NCBI RefSeq assembly: GCF_000213055.1
Contig: NZ_CM001165.1
Coordinates: 1,302,001 to 1,366,000, forward strand
Reading direction: 5' to 3'
Source of the DNA: Streptomyces sp. Tu6071
GTDB lineage: Bacteria; Actinomycetota; Actinomycetes; Streptomycetales; Streptomycetaceae
DNA length: 64,000 nt
Made by a program: the position numbers and the translations under genes. Numbering within the stretch: position 1 is the first letter of the stretch; every line of letters starts with the position of its first letter. The notes under the pieces were generated by a model. It worked only from the letters and a program-made list of their open reading frames with translations, made no database searches and was not told the DNA's origin. Shown here piece after piece: positions 1 through 8,031 of this stretch.

Positions 1-625
1 CGTCGGTCTCGGAGGAGCCGACGACGGTCCAGGGGGCCTTCTCGCCGGAGCGGGCCGAGAGGGTGACGGGGACGCCGGCGGCGGGGCGGCCCGCGCTCGT
101 GTCGAGGACGTGCGTGGAGACGGTGGCGGGCGCGGCGGGCGGAGAGGGGTCGGGGAAGAGGCGGTCGAGGCGGATGCGGTGGATGGCGGCGAGTTCGGTA
201 CGGGACCGGGCGCGCTCGGTCGCTGGCGTGTTGCCGAGGCGTTCCTCCAAGGCCGCGAGGATGTCGGCGGCGCTGCGTCCGGTGGCGCGGATGAGGAAGA
301 CGTGCCCGAACTTCTCCTGGTACGCGAGCGTGAGTTCCCGCACCCGGGCCCGCAGTTCCCCGGGCGCCTCGGCCACGGCGCTCTGCTCGCGCGCCGAGGT
401 GGCGTCGCCGGGGCGGCCGATGGGCGGGTGCCCGGCGAGGGCGTCGTCGAGGTCGGGGCCTTCCAGGGCGGCCGTCGCCGCGTCGCTCGCCGCGTGGAGC
501 GCGGCGGTGTTCTCGTACGGCCGTCCGGCGAGCACCGCCGTGACCCAGGCGCCGCTGGAGCAGACCTCACCGAGGGCGGAGCGGGCCTCGGGGGCGGGCA
601 GGGCGTTGAACCGGCTGAGCGTCAC
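1..625 (-). CDS. uraD: OHCU decarboxylase fused to 5-hydroxyisourate hydrolase (UraD-UraH), 3' end missing
   Basis: Converts 5-hydroxyisourate to OHCU and OHCU to (S)-allantoin, the two steps after uricase in purine catabolism. The gene starts with GTG at 625 behind GGGAGG (5-nt spacer) and runs off the left edge after 208 codons. Residues 1 to about 165 are UraD: HPPIG, the S-x-x-EQ motif and YQEKFGHVFLIRATG with a helical C-terminus. Without a stop, and with no in-frame ATG/GTG/TTG near the junction, the frame continues through a Pro/Ala linker into STHVLDTSAGRPAAGVPV, the N-terminal signature of transthyretin-like HIU hydrolase. Separate uraD and uraH genes are, to my knowledge, the common bacterial arrangement. 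The UraD-UraH order here matches plant allantoin synthase. Only the start of UraH is visible. Confidence 0.85.
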   Translation of the reverse strand, partial: MTLSRFNALPAPEARSALGEVCSSGAWVTAVLAGRPYENTAALHAASDAATAALEGPDLDDALAGHPPIGRPGDATSAREQSAVAEAPGELRARVRELTLAYQEKFGHVFLIRATGRSAADILAALEERLGNTPATERARSRTELAAIHRIRLDRLFPDPSPPAAPATVSTHVLDTSAGRPAAGVPVTLSARSGEKAPWTVVGSSETD

Positions 626-881
626 GGGGACCTCCCGGGTCCTGGTGCGGTCGTGCCGCGGTGCGGCTGCGGACAGCTAAGACCTTCCCCCGAGGGCGCG
701 TCAACACTTTGTTGAAATGAGGTGGCGAGCGGATACGCCGAAGTAACACGGGCGTAAAGCGGGGCACTTGGGGAGGGTGTGTCCGGGCGTGTCACGGGGC
801 CGAACGGGGGGGGGTGGGGGCGGCCGGGGTGTTCACATCGGCGTAGCCCCGTTGTCAGTGGCGCCCTCTACGGTGGTGCCC

Positions 882-1118
882 ATGACTCAGACGTCCCGTC
901 CTGTCACCGCGCCCCGCAGCGACGCCGTGCTCGACACGGCCTCCCCCGCCGCGCGGTCCGTCGCGCCGCCACCCCGCTCCGCCGCCGTGGTCAACGCGGA
1001 GATCCGCGCGCTGTGGTGCGCGGGCGGGCGGCTCGCCGAGGAGCGGCGCGGGGAGTACGAGGCGCTGCTCGCCGAGTGGTCGGCGGCGCTGCGCGCGGAG
1101 GTCGTGACGGCAGCGTGA
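882..1118 (+). CDS. Small conserved-type hypothetical protein (78 aa)
   Basis: No function recognised. The ATG at 882 follows a purine-poor leader (GGTGGTGCCC), so the ribosome binding site is weak and the start is inferred from where good coding composition begins. The N-terminal 30 residues are Ser/Ala/Pro-rich. The C-terminal half is predicted helical and charged (AEIRALWCAGGRLAEERRGE, then YEALLAEWSAA), which looks like a genuine small soluble helical protein. It is divergent from the UraD-UraH gene, 256 bp away, and convergent with the sugar transporter. Confidence 0.55.
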   Translation: MTQTSRPVTAPRSDAVLDTASPAARSVAPPPRSAAVVNAEIRALWCAGGRLAEERRGEYEALLAEWSAALRAEVVTAA

Positions 1119-1143
1119 GCGGAGGCCGGGACGGGGGCCGCGG

Positions 1144-2448
1144 TCAGCGGACGGTTCCCGTCCCGAGGGCCGCCGCGATCGTGGCGTCGTCGCGGCCCCT
1201 GGTCTCGGGCAGCCGGTGCCACACGAAGCCGAGGCCGAGGAGGCAGACCCCGGCGAAGAGCCAGAAGGTCTCGCCCTGGCCGAGCGCGCCGACGAGGGTC
1301 AGGAAGAACTGGTTGACGACGAAGTTGGCGAGCCAGTTGACGGTCGTGCACACGGCGGTGCCGAGCGCCCGCCGCTCCGGCGGGAAGATCTCGGCGAGCA
1401 GGAGCCACACGATCGGGCCGAGGCCGATCGCGAAGGCGGCCACGTAGGCGAGCAGGCACAGGAGCGCGACGAGGCTGTGCGCGGGCACGTCCCACATGAA
1501 GCTCACGCCGAGCGGTACGAGCGCGACGAACATGAGCCCGACCGAGAGCAGCATGAGCGGGCGGCGGCCCCAGCGGTCGACGAGTTCGACGGCGACCATG
1601 GTCATGACGACGTTGAGGGCGCCGATGTACACCGAGTAGAGGATCGCGTTCGACGCGCCGAGCCCGGTGGAGCGGATGATCGTGGGCGCGAAGTAGAGGA
1701 CCGCGTTGATGCCGCAGAACTGCTGGAGCAGGCAGAGCCCGACACCGACGAGGAGCGCGGGCCGTACGCCGCGCGCGGTGAGGACGCGCAGCGCGGCACG
1801 CGGACCGGGCCTCTTCCGCGCCGTGCCGGCGCCCCGCGCCCGCCAGGCGGGGGATTCGGGCAGGAGCGGCAGGGCGAGCAGGAACAGGGCCACGCCGGCG
1901 AGCCCGGCGCCGAACATCCAGCGCCACTCACCGCCGGACGAGTAGGCGAGCGCGACGAGGTACGAGACGAGGAGGCCGACCGTGACCATGAACTGGTTGA
2001 GCGTGCCCATGCGCCCGCGGGCGCGGTCGGTGGAGATCTCGGAGAGGTAGACGGGGACGACGGCGGAGGCGAGCCCCGCGGCGAGGCCCTGCACGACGCG
2101 GCCGACGAGGAGGAGCGGCAGTCCGGGCGCGAAGGCGGCGAGGGCGAGGCCCGCGCCGAAGAGGAGAGCGCTCAGGAGGAGGGCGGGGCGGCGGCCGTAG
2201 CGGTCGCTGACGCGTCCCGCGCCGAGGGCACCGGCAGCGGCGCCGAGGAGGAAGACGGAGACGACGGCGCCCTGTGCCGTCGTGCCGAGGGAGAAGTCGC
2301 GGCTGACGTAGAGCTGGGCGCCCGCGACGACGCCGCTGCAGTAGCCGTAGAGGAGGCAGGCGAGGGCGGCGATGGCGCCGGACAGGAGGCGACGGGCGGA
2401 GGTGGGCTCGGCCCGGGGGACGGAGGGGGACGTGTGCGGGCGGGCCAT
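1144..2448 (-). CDS. Sugar porter family MFS transporter
   Basis: Predicted proton-coupled sugar (or polyol) uptake transporter in the cytoplasmic membrane, 434 aa and about 12 membrane segments. Family marks visible: DRYGRRPALL after TM2, PESPAWRARG at the end of the first half before the central loop, DRWGRRPLML in the second half, and PETRGR near the C-terminus. These belong to the GLUT/XylE-type sugar porters. The ATG at 2448 is followed by a short Ser/Pro/Arg cytoplasmic tail before TM1. Substrate cannot be read from sequence. The nearest upstream gene on the same strand is a LysR regulator 325 bp away. Confidence 0.88.
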   Translation of the reverse strand: MARPHTSPSVPRAEPTSARRLLSGAIAALACLLYGYCSGVVAGAQLYVSRDFSLGTTAQGAVVSVFLLGAAAGALGAGRVSDRYGRRPALLLSALLFGAGLALAAFAPGLPLLLVGRVVQGLAAGLASAVVPVYLSEISTDRARGRMGTLNQFMVTVGLLVSYLVALAYSSGGEWRWMFGAGLAGVALFLLALPLLPESPAWRARGAGTARKRPGPRAALRVLTARGVRPALLVGVGLCLLQQFCGINAVLYFAPTIIRSTGLGASNAILYSVYIGALNVVMTMVAVELVDRWGRRPLMLLSVGLMFVALVPLGVSFMWDVPAHSLVALLCLLAYVAAFAIGLGPIVWLLLAEIFPPERRALGTAVCTTVNWLANFVVNQFFLTLVGALGQGETFWLFAGVCLLGLGFVWHRLPETRGRDDATIAAALGTGTVR

Positions 2449-2773
2449 GGCGTTCCCTTGCTTCCGGCGAGGCGGGAGGGCTCAGGCTCTCGCGGGCGCG
2501 CGGGGGGCGCGAACGTGGAGGGCCGGACGGAGCAACAGGCCGGGAGGGCGGAAGGGGGCCCGTGGTGAAGCGGCGGGGCGCACTGCGGAACGGTGGTGTG
2601 CGTGGCGAAACGGCGGGACGCGCGGCGCGACGAGGGCCATGTGCGACGCAACGGGGGCACACGTGGCGAAACGGCCGCCACACACCCGAAACAGCGGGAC
2701 GCGCCCCGCCACCTCGACCCCAGTACCCCAGCACCCCGGCACCCCAGCACCCGCGCCGCGTCGCCGCGAGCGG
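2449..2773. other. Gene-free spacer with degenerate short repeats
   Basis: 325 bp between the sugar porter start and the LysR stop. It holds scattered copies of a GTGGCGAAACGG-like dodecamer (about 2600, 2662 and a looser one near 2570) and a run of CCCCAGCACC units at 2720-2755. No convincing ORF or terminator was seen. A promoter for the sugar transporter must lie here, but I could not pick a clear -35/-10 pair. Confidence 0.4.
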
Positions 2774-3586
2774 TCAGGCGGCACGCAGGATGGTGAGGGC
2801 CGTGTCCATGAAGTCGCGCAGGAGGGGGTCGCGGGCGTGGGCGTGGGTGGCGAGGACCGTTTCGACGCCGGGGATGCCGGGGACGTCGAGGTAGGCGAGG
2901 TCGGGGCGGTAGTAGGCGTGGGCGACGCCGACGGGGACGAGGGCGATGCCACGCGTGCCGGAGGCGAGGAGTTCGAACTTCTCCTCGGCCGAGGCGGTGC
3001 GGCGGATGGACGGCCCGGACCGCTCCACGCCGTCGAGGTCCTCGGGGGTGAGGTGCGCGCGTGAGGCGAGCGGGTGGGTGACGGGCAGGCAGGCGACGCG
3101 GCGTTCGTGGCCGATGGGCACGGTGCGCAGCCCGGTGTCGTCGAAGGGGCGGCGCAGGTAGGCGGCCTGGGCGCGGCCGTCGCGCAGCGGGGCGTCCGGT
3201 TCCCACCAGGGTGCGGGGACGACGTCGGTGGGGACCTCGGGGTGGCGCGCGGCGAAGGCGCGGAGCGCGTCCGCGACGTGCAGGCCCGGCGAGAAGGCGA
3301 CGGCGAGGCGCCGGGTGCCGAGGTCGGCGTCCTTGACGCGCCGCAGCGCGGTGTCGGCGGCGGCGAGGAGGCGCCGGGCCTCCTCGTGGAGCTGGGCGCC
3401 GGCCGCCGTGAGGGCGACGGCGCGGGTGGTGCGGACGAGGAGCGCGCACTCCAGCTCGGCTTCGAGTGCCTTGATCTGACGGCTCAGCACCGGCTGGGTG
3501 ATGTACAGCTCCTCGGCGGCACGTCCGAAGTGCAGGTGCTCGGCGACGGCGGCGAAGTACCGGAGCTTGCGCAGATCCAGATCCAT
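2774..3586 (-). CDS. LysR family transcriptional regulator
   Basis: DNA-binding regulator, 270 aa, slightly short for the family (about 300). The N-terminal winged HTH is intact (LRKLRYFAAVAEHLHFGRAA, ITQPVLSRQIKALEAEL). The rest is a LysR substrate-binding domain with the usual RRLAVAFSPG entry strand. It is transcribed divergently from the NmrA-like gene with 67 bp between the start codons. By the usual LysR rule the neighbour is the likely target, and the effector is unknown. Confidence 0.9.
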   Translation of the reverse strand: MDLDLRKLRYFAAVAEHLHFGRAAEELYITQPVLSRQIKALEAELECALLVRTTRAVALTAAGAQLHEEARRLLAAADTALRRVKDADLGTRRLAVAFSPGLHVADALRAFAARHPEVPTDVVPAPWWEPDAPLRDGRAQAAYLRRPFDDTGLRTVPIGHERRVACLPVTHPLASRAHLTPEDLDGVERSGPSIRRTASAEEKFELLASGTRGIALVPVGVAHAYYRPDLAYLDVPGIPGVETVLATHAHARDPLLRDFMDTALTILRAA

Positions 3587-3653
3587 GCCTGCAAGGTATC
3601 AATCGCCGGGAAGAGCATTGGACCGGTCCGGAGGCCGCGCCGAGACTCGACGC

Positions 3654-4550
3654 ATGATCGTCATCACCTCACCGACCGGCCGCATCGGCCGCTCCCTCCT
3701 CCCCCTGCTGCTCGACGAGGCGCCCGCGCGCGGCGAGCGACTGCGCGTCGTGGTGCGCGACCCGGCGCGGCTGCCCGCCGGGGTGCGCGACCGCGTCGAG
3801 GTCGTCGTGGGTTCGCACCGCGAGCCGGACGTCGTGGACGAGGCGTTCGCGGGCGCCGACGCGGTGTTCTGGCTCGTGCCGCCGGACCCGCGCACGGCGG
3901 ATCTCGACGCGGCGTACGCGGGGTTCACGCTCGCGGCGGCGGGCGCGTTCGCGCGGCGGGGCGTCGGGCACGTCGTCGGCGTGTCGGCGCTCGGGCGCGG
4001 CACGCCGTTCGCGCGGCACGCGGGCCATGTGACGGCCTCGCTCGCGATGGACGACCTCATCGCGGGCACGGGCGTCGCCTACCGGGCGCTCGCGAACCCG
4101 ACCTTCATGGACAATCTGCTGCCGCAGGCGGCGCGGATCAGGGACGAGGGCGTGTACGCGAACGTGGTGCGCGCCGACGTCGCCGCGCCGCTCGTGGCGG
4201 TGCGGGACATCGCGGCGGTAGCCGCGCGGCTGCTGCTCGACCGCTCGTGGTCGGGGGCGGGCGAGGTGCCGGTCCTGGGGCCCGAGGACCTGTCGGCGCG
4301 GGAGATGGCGGCCGTCATGACGGAGGTGCTCGGCCGTCCGGTGCGCTACGAGCGGCAGTCGGAGGCGGACCTGCGGGCGGTGCTCGGCGGCGCGGGCGCG
4401 GGCGCGGCGATCGTCGAGGGCTTCGTCGCGATGCTGCGGGCGAAGGAGGCGGGACTCGACGCGGGAGTGGGGCGGACTCCTGAAACCGCGAGCCCGACGA
4501 GCTTCCGCACGTGGTGCGAGGAGGTCCTGGAACCGGCTGTGCGCGCGTGA
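3654..4550 (+). CDS. NmrA/SDR-a5-type NAD(P)-binding protein
   Basis: 298-aa atypical short-chain dehydrogenase of the NmrA-like class. The Rossmann glycine motif is TSPTGRIGRSL at the extreme N-terminus, followed by VVVRDPARLP, typical of the NADP-sensing or quinone-reductase-like NmrA proteins. A catalytic YxxxK is not obvious, so it may act as a redox sensor rather than an enzyme. The ATG at 3654 is preceded by a weak SD. It lies divergently to the LysR gene, which probably controls it. Confidence 0.8.
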   Translation: MIVITSPTGRIGRSLLPLLLDEAPARGERLRVVVRDPARLPAGVRDRVEVVVGSHREPDVVDEAFAGADAVFWLVPPDPRTADLDAAYAGFTLAAAGAFARRGVGHVVGVSALGRGTPFARHAGHVTASLAMDDLIAGTGVAYRALANPTFMDNLLPQAARIRDEGVYANVVRADVAAPLVAVRDIAAVAARLLLDRSWSGAGEVPVLGPEDLSAREMAAVMTEVLGRPVRYERQSEADLRAVLGGAGAGAAIVEGFVAMLRAKEAGLDAGVGRTPETASPTSFRTWCEEVLEPAVRA

Positions 4551-4635
4551 GGGGGCGCACGGGAACGTACCCGTCGCGGCAATCCAACAGATTCAGACAA
4601 GAACTCCAGGAGAGGAATAAAGAAAGCAACAAATA

Positions 4636-4664
4636 TTGACGGAACCGCGCAACGGTTCTACGTT
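4636..4664 (+). promoter_or_regulatory. Predicted sigma70-type promoter with an operator-like inverted repeat in its spacer
   Basis: TTGACG (4636-4641), a 17-nt spacer, then TACGTT (4659-4664), 77 bp upstream of the GH54 start. The spacer is exactly filled by GAACCG-CGCAA-CGGTTC, a perfect 6-bp inverted repeat, where a repressor would block RNA polymerase. The surrounding 60 bp is unusually A-rich for this genome. Confidence 0.55.
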
Positions 4665-4740
4665 CCCGGTCAGCCAGACGGCTCAGCGAACTCGCCGCCC
4701 CCATCGGCCTGTTCGTCCCCCCTCCTCTCCGGGAGCGCCC

Positions 4741-6627
4741 ATGCGCGGCAGACCCCGTACCTTCCCGTCCCGTCCCTCCTCGCCCGAGGCCACCGTCCGG
4801 CGCGCGCGCCGCGCGGTGGCCTCGGTCCTCGGCGTCCTCGGGCTCCTGCTCGGGGCGCTGCTCGCCCTCCCGGCGCCCGCGCAGGCCGCCGGTTCCCTGC
4901 CCTGCGACCTGTACGCGACGGGCGGCACCCCGTGCGTCGCGGCGCACAGCACGACCCGTGCGCTCTTCTCCGCGTACAACGGGCCGCTCTACCAGCTCAC
5001 GCGGGCCTCGGACCGTGCCACGAGCGACGTCGGGACGCTCGCGGCGGGCGGGTACGCGGACGCGGCCCACCACGACGCCTTCTGCGCGAACACGTCCTGC
5101 TCGATCACGAGGATCTACGACCAGACCACGCGTCACAACGACCTCTTCGTGGGCCCCGCGGGGACGGCGGGCGGCGCCGACCGGGGCGCGGACGCGAGCG
5201 AGATCGCGGTGACGGCGGGCGGCCACAAGGTGTACGGGATCTGGGGCACGCCCGGCGTGGGCTACCGCTCGCACGGCGCGGCCTCGGGGACGGCGGTGAA
5301 CGGGCAGCCCGAGGGCGTGTACATGGTCGCGAGCGGCACGCACGTGGGTTCGGACTGCTGCTTCGACTACGGGAACGCCGAGTCCACCCCGGCCGACACG
5401 GGCAACGGGCACATGGACGCCGTCTCGATCGCCACGACGTGCTACTTCGCGCCGTGCTCGGGCAGCGGTCCATGGGTCGAGGCCGACCTGGAGAACGGCA
5501 TGTTCCAGGGCGACAACGGCTCGAACACCGCGAACAAGGGGAACGCCACCCCGTACGTCACCGCCGTGCTGAAGAACGACGGGCAGACGAAGTACGCGCT
5601 CAAGGGCGGTGATTCCACCGCGGGCGGGCTGACGACGTGGTGGGACGGGCCGCTGCCGACCCGCGCGGGGTACCGGCCCATGAAGCAGGAGGGCGGCATC
5701 ATCCTCGCGACCGGGGGCGACAACAGCAACCGGAACATGGGCACGTGGTTCGAGGGCGCGATGGTCTCGGGCTACCCGGGTGACGCGACCGAGAACGCGG
5801 TGCAGGCGAACATCGTCTCGGTCGGCTACCGCGGGCAGACGAGCGTCCCCAACGGCCCGCAGGGCACGATCACGGGCCCCGGCGGCCAGTGCGTGGACGT
5901 CGCGGCGGACGACACGGGCACGAACGGCACCGCCGTACAGCTGTGGAACTGCCAGTCGTACGCCGAGGACCAGCACTGGGAGCACCGCGCCGACGGCTCG
6001 CTCGCGACGCTCGGCCGCTGCCTCGACATCAACGGCAACGGCACGGCGGGCGGCACCGAGGTCGAGCTGTGGGACTGCGACGGCGCGGGCGGCCAGAAGT
6101 GGGTCCAGCAGGCGGACGGCTCGCTGCGCAACCCGCAGTCGGGACGCTGCCTCGACTCGCCGAACGGCGCGACCGCCAACGGCACGCGGCTGCGGATCTG
6201 GGACTGCAACGGCGCGGCGGCGCAGAAGTTCGCCGTGAACGGCGGGGCGCCCGTCAAGGGGCCCGGCGGCAAGTGCGCCGACGTGGCCGCCGACGACAGC
6301 GGGACGAACGGCAGCGCCGTGCAGCTGTGGGACTGCCAGTCGTACGCGGCCGACCAGCACTGGGCGCTCGGCCAGGACGGACGGCTGCGCACGCTCGGCC
6401 GCTGCCTCGACATCACGGGCAACGGCACGGCGAACGGCACGCAGGTCCAGCTCTGGGACTGCGGCGGCGCGGGTGGCCAGGTCTGGCAGCAGCAGGCGGA
6501 CGGCTCGCTGCGCAACCCGCAGTCCGGGCGCTGCCTCGACTCACCGGACGGCGCGACCGCCAACGGCACACGGCTGCGGATCTGGGACTGCAACGGAAGC
6601 GCGGCGCAGAAGTTCGCACTCGGCTGA
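4741..6627 (+). CDS. Secreted GH54 alpha-L-arabinofuranosidase with two ricin B-type domains
   Basis: Extracellular enzyme removing arabinofuranosyl side chains from arabinan or arabinoxylan, 628 aa. The ATG at 4741 has GGGAG upstream and opens a Sec signal: Arg-rich n-region, hydrophobic core at residues 28-43, AQA cleavage site at 47-49. Residues 52 to about 370 are a GH54 catalytic domain (TPCVAAHSTTRALFSAYNG, FCANTSC, CCFDYGNAES). The expected nucleophile Glu251 (ADLENGMF) and general acid Asp327 (GGDNSN) are 76 residues apart, the same spacing as E221/D297 of Aspergillus kawachii AbfB. In place of the fungal CBM42 there are two tandem beta-trefoil ricin lectin domains (about 375-500 and 503-628) with several QLWDC/HW-type repeats. 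The upstream inverted repeat suggests sugar-responsive repression. Confidence 0.92.
   Translation: MRGRPRTFPSRPSSPEATVRRARRAVASVLGVLGLLLGALLALPAPAQAAGSLPCDLYATGGTPCVAAHSTTRALFSAYNGPLYQLTRASDRATSDVGTLAAGGYADAAHHDAFCANTSCSITRIYDQTTRHNDLFVGPAGTAGGADRGADASEIAVTAGGHKVYGIWGTPGVGYRSHGAASGTAVNGQPEGVYMVASGTHVGSDCCFDYGNAESTPADTGNGHMDAVSIATTCYFAPCSGSGPWVEADLENGMFQGDNGSNTANKGNATPYVTAVLKNDGQTKYALKGGDSTAGGLTTWWDGPLPTRAGYRPMKQEGGIILATGGDNSNRNMGTWFEGAMVSGYPGDATENAVQANIVSVGYRGQTSVPNGPQGTITGPGGQCVDVAADDTGTNGTAVQLWNCQSYAEDQHWEHRADGSLATLGRCLDINGNGTAGGTEVELWDCDGAGGQKWVQQADGSLRNPQSGRCLDSPNGATANGTRLRIWDCNGAAAQKFAVNGGAPVKGPGGKCADVAADDSGTNGSAVQLWDCQSYAADQHWALGQDGRLRTLGRCLDITGNGTANGTQVQLWDCGGAGGQVWQQQADGSLRNPQSGRCLDSPDGATANGTRLRIWDCNGSAAQKFALG
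5881..6624 (+). repeat. Tandem intragenic duplication encoding the two ricin domains
   Basis: Two direct copies with a 384-nt period (5881-6240 and 6265-6624), very similar at DNA level, especially over the last 160 nt of each. This indicates a recent in-frame domain duplication. Confidence 0.8.
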
Positions 6628-7007
6628 GCGGGCGACGCCCCCGCGCGGGTGGGGGACCGCGCCGCAGGCGGCCCCGGCGCCGGTAAGCGGCCCCGGTCCC
6701 CCGTACCGGCGAAACCCTCACCCGCTCCCCGGACAGGCCCCGGACGGCTCCCCCCGTCCGGGGCCTCAGCGCGTCTCGTGCCCGGCATCCGAGGGGCTGG
6801 TGTCCGAGTGCCCCACGGCGCCCCCGTTCCCGGCGCCCCCGTCCCCGGCGCCCCCGTTCTCGGGGTCCGCGCTGGTGTTGTGGGCGTGGACCCCGAGCAC
6901 GCGGGGCCTCCTCGCGGTCGCCCGTGCGGGTACCGGAGCACGTGGCGCCCTGAAGTCCGCCCGTCGGCCGGGCGTCCCGGACAGCCGACCGGTCGGCGGA
7001 TCTCTCC
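6628..7007. other. Gene-free spacer between GH54 and the YheO-type regulator
   Basis: 380 bp between convergent genes. It holds a strong terminator hairpin (6735-6766) and a short tandem repeat of GGCGCCCCCGTTCCC-like units at about 6820-6865. A TTG-initiated minus-strand frame overlapping the regulator stop exists but has Gly/Asn/Ala low-complexity content and was not accepted as a gene. Confidence 0.45.
6735..6766. terminator. Hairpin terminator, 13-bp perfect stem
   Basis: AGGCCCCGGACGG (6735-6747), loop CTCCCC, then the exact reverse complement 6754-6766. It lies between two convergent genes and has no T-run, as is usual in streptomycetes. It could serve both the GH54 gene and the regulator. 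Confidence 0.7.
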
Positions 7008-7502
7008 TCAACGCTCCTTGGCGCGCTGCTCGTTGACGTGCCGCAAGTAGTTGTAGACGGTGAAGCGCGAGACGCCGAGGGCGGCGGCGACGGTCTCGAC
7101 GCCGTGCCGCACCGTGAACGCGCCGCGCGCCTCCAACTGCCGCACGAGGTCCTGCTTGGTCCGGCGGTCGAGCGCGGCGAGGGGGCCGTGGACCCGTTCG
7201 AGCCCTTCGACGATCCGGTCCAGGCTGTCGTCCCCGAGGCCGGGCAGCCGCACCGCGACGACCTCCTCGCCCTCCCAGCGCAGCACGACGTCCTCGGGCG
7301 CGGCGGCGGCCGGGGCGAGCAGTTCCCCGCCCATCGCGTCGACGAGCGGACGGACGGCTTCGAGAAGCGGGTGCGGCACGGGTTTCTCGGCGGAGGGCAC
7401 TGGCCCCTCGTGGCGCGGTACGGGCCTCTCGTGGCGCGGTACGGGCCCCTCGGCGGGCGGCACCGACCCCTCGTGGCGCGGTACGGGCCTGGGCGCGCTC
7501 AC
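7008..7502 (-). CDS. YheO/DauR-type HTH transcriptional regulator
   Basis: 164-aa DNA-binding protein. The C-terminal 55 residues are a clear HTH_22 domain as in YheO/DauR: RTKQDLVRQLEARGAF, then VETVAAALGVSRFTVYNYL. The N-terminal part is shorter than in YheO and starts with a Pro-rich heptad repeat (PVPRHEG units, about residues 5-40) whose DNA is tandemly repeated. The GTG start at 7502 overlaps the stop of the thiamine-binding gene (GTGA), so the two are translationally coupled. This suggests a regulatory link to thiamine or purine metabolism. Confidence 0.78.
   Translation of the reverse strand: MSAPRPVPRHEGSVPPAEGPVPRHERPVPRHEGPVPSAEKPVPHPLLEAVRPLVDAMGGELLAPAAAAPEDVVLRWEGEEVVAVRLPGLGDDSLDRIVEGLERVHGPLAALDRRTKQDLVRQLEARGAFTVRHGVETVAAALGVSRFTVYNYLRHVNEQRAKER
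7383..7490. repeat. 21-nt tandem repeat (about five units) inside the regulator gene
   Basis: Units such as CCCCTCGTGGCGCGGTACGG repeat every 21 nt and encode a seven-residue Pro-Val-Pro-Arg-His-Glu-Gly motif (variants SVPPAEG, PVPSAEK). The length is a multiple of three, so copy-number changes would keep the frame. Confidence 0.75.
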
Positions 7503-7750
7503 CGCTCGTCCTCCGCGATCACGCTGACCTGGAGCGAGACGCGGTCGGCGCCCGCGTCGATGGTCGTGCGGAGCAGTTCGGTGACGGTCGCGACGACGTC
7601 CTCGGCGCTGCCCTCGGCCGTGTTGCCGAAGGGCCCGACGTCGATGCCTTCGAGCGGCGCGGCGCGCAGCACCTCGCGGGCGACGAGCGCGTGCCGGGGC
7701 GCCTGTTCGAGGTCGAAGGGCTCGGTGGTGAACTCGACCCGCAACCGCAT
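7499..7750 (-). CDS. Thiamine-binding (MTH1187/YkoF-type) small protein
   Basis: 83 aa with ferredoxin-like fold features of the Thiamine_BP family (PF01910): N-terminal strand LRVEFTTEPF, the central GPFGNTAEG loop, a helix of VVATVTELLRTTIDAGA and a last strand RVSLQVSVI. Family members bind thiamine or its hydroxymethylpyrimidine part in the cytoplasm. The ATG at 7750 has GAGAGG upstream. It is the first gene of a two-gene operon with the overlapping HTH regulator. Confidence 0.7.
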   Translation of the reverse strand: MRLRVEFTTEPFDLEQAPRHALVAREVLRAAPLEGIDVGPFGNTAEGSAEDVVATVTELLRTTIDAGADRVSLQVSVIAEDER

Positions 7751-8031
7751 GAGACGCCTCTCGCCGTGGCCGCGCGTCCCCGCTCGGGGCCGCCGCAGCG
7801 ACCCTAGCCGACGGGCCCGGAGCGGGGCGCGGCACGGGGAGCGGCCGGGCGGGGGCCCCGCCGGGGCACGCGCGGGAGCCGCACGCGGGTCCGCCCTGTC
7901 ACCCCAACTCCCGGCGGGGCGGCGGTGAACGGGAGGATGATGGGGGCACGCCCCGTACGCAGCGGGGCGCCCCTCGTACGCCCGCGCGTTGCCGTGCGCG
8001 CGGCCTGTCCGTCAAGGTCCTGGAGCACGTC

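Noticed and set aside
6766..7011. TTG-initiated 81-codon frame overlapping the YheO-type regulator stop
   Set aside because: Low-complexity Gly/Ala/Asn/Asp translation and it covers the terminator hairpin; no family resemblance.
7383..7490. CRISPR-like array of 21-bp units
   Set aside because: The repeats are directly adjacent without spacers, in frame within a gene, and no cas genes are present.
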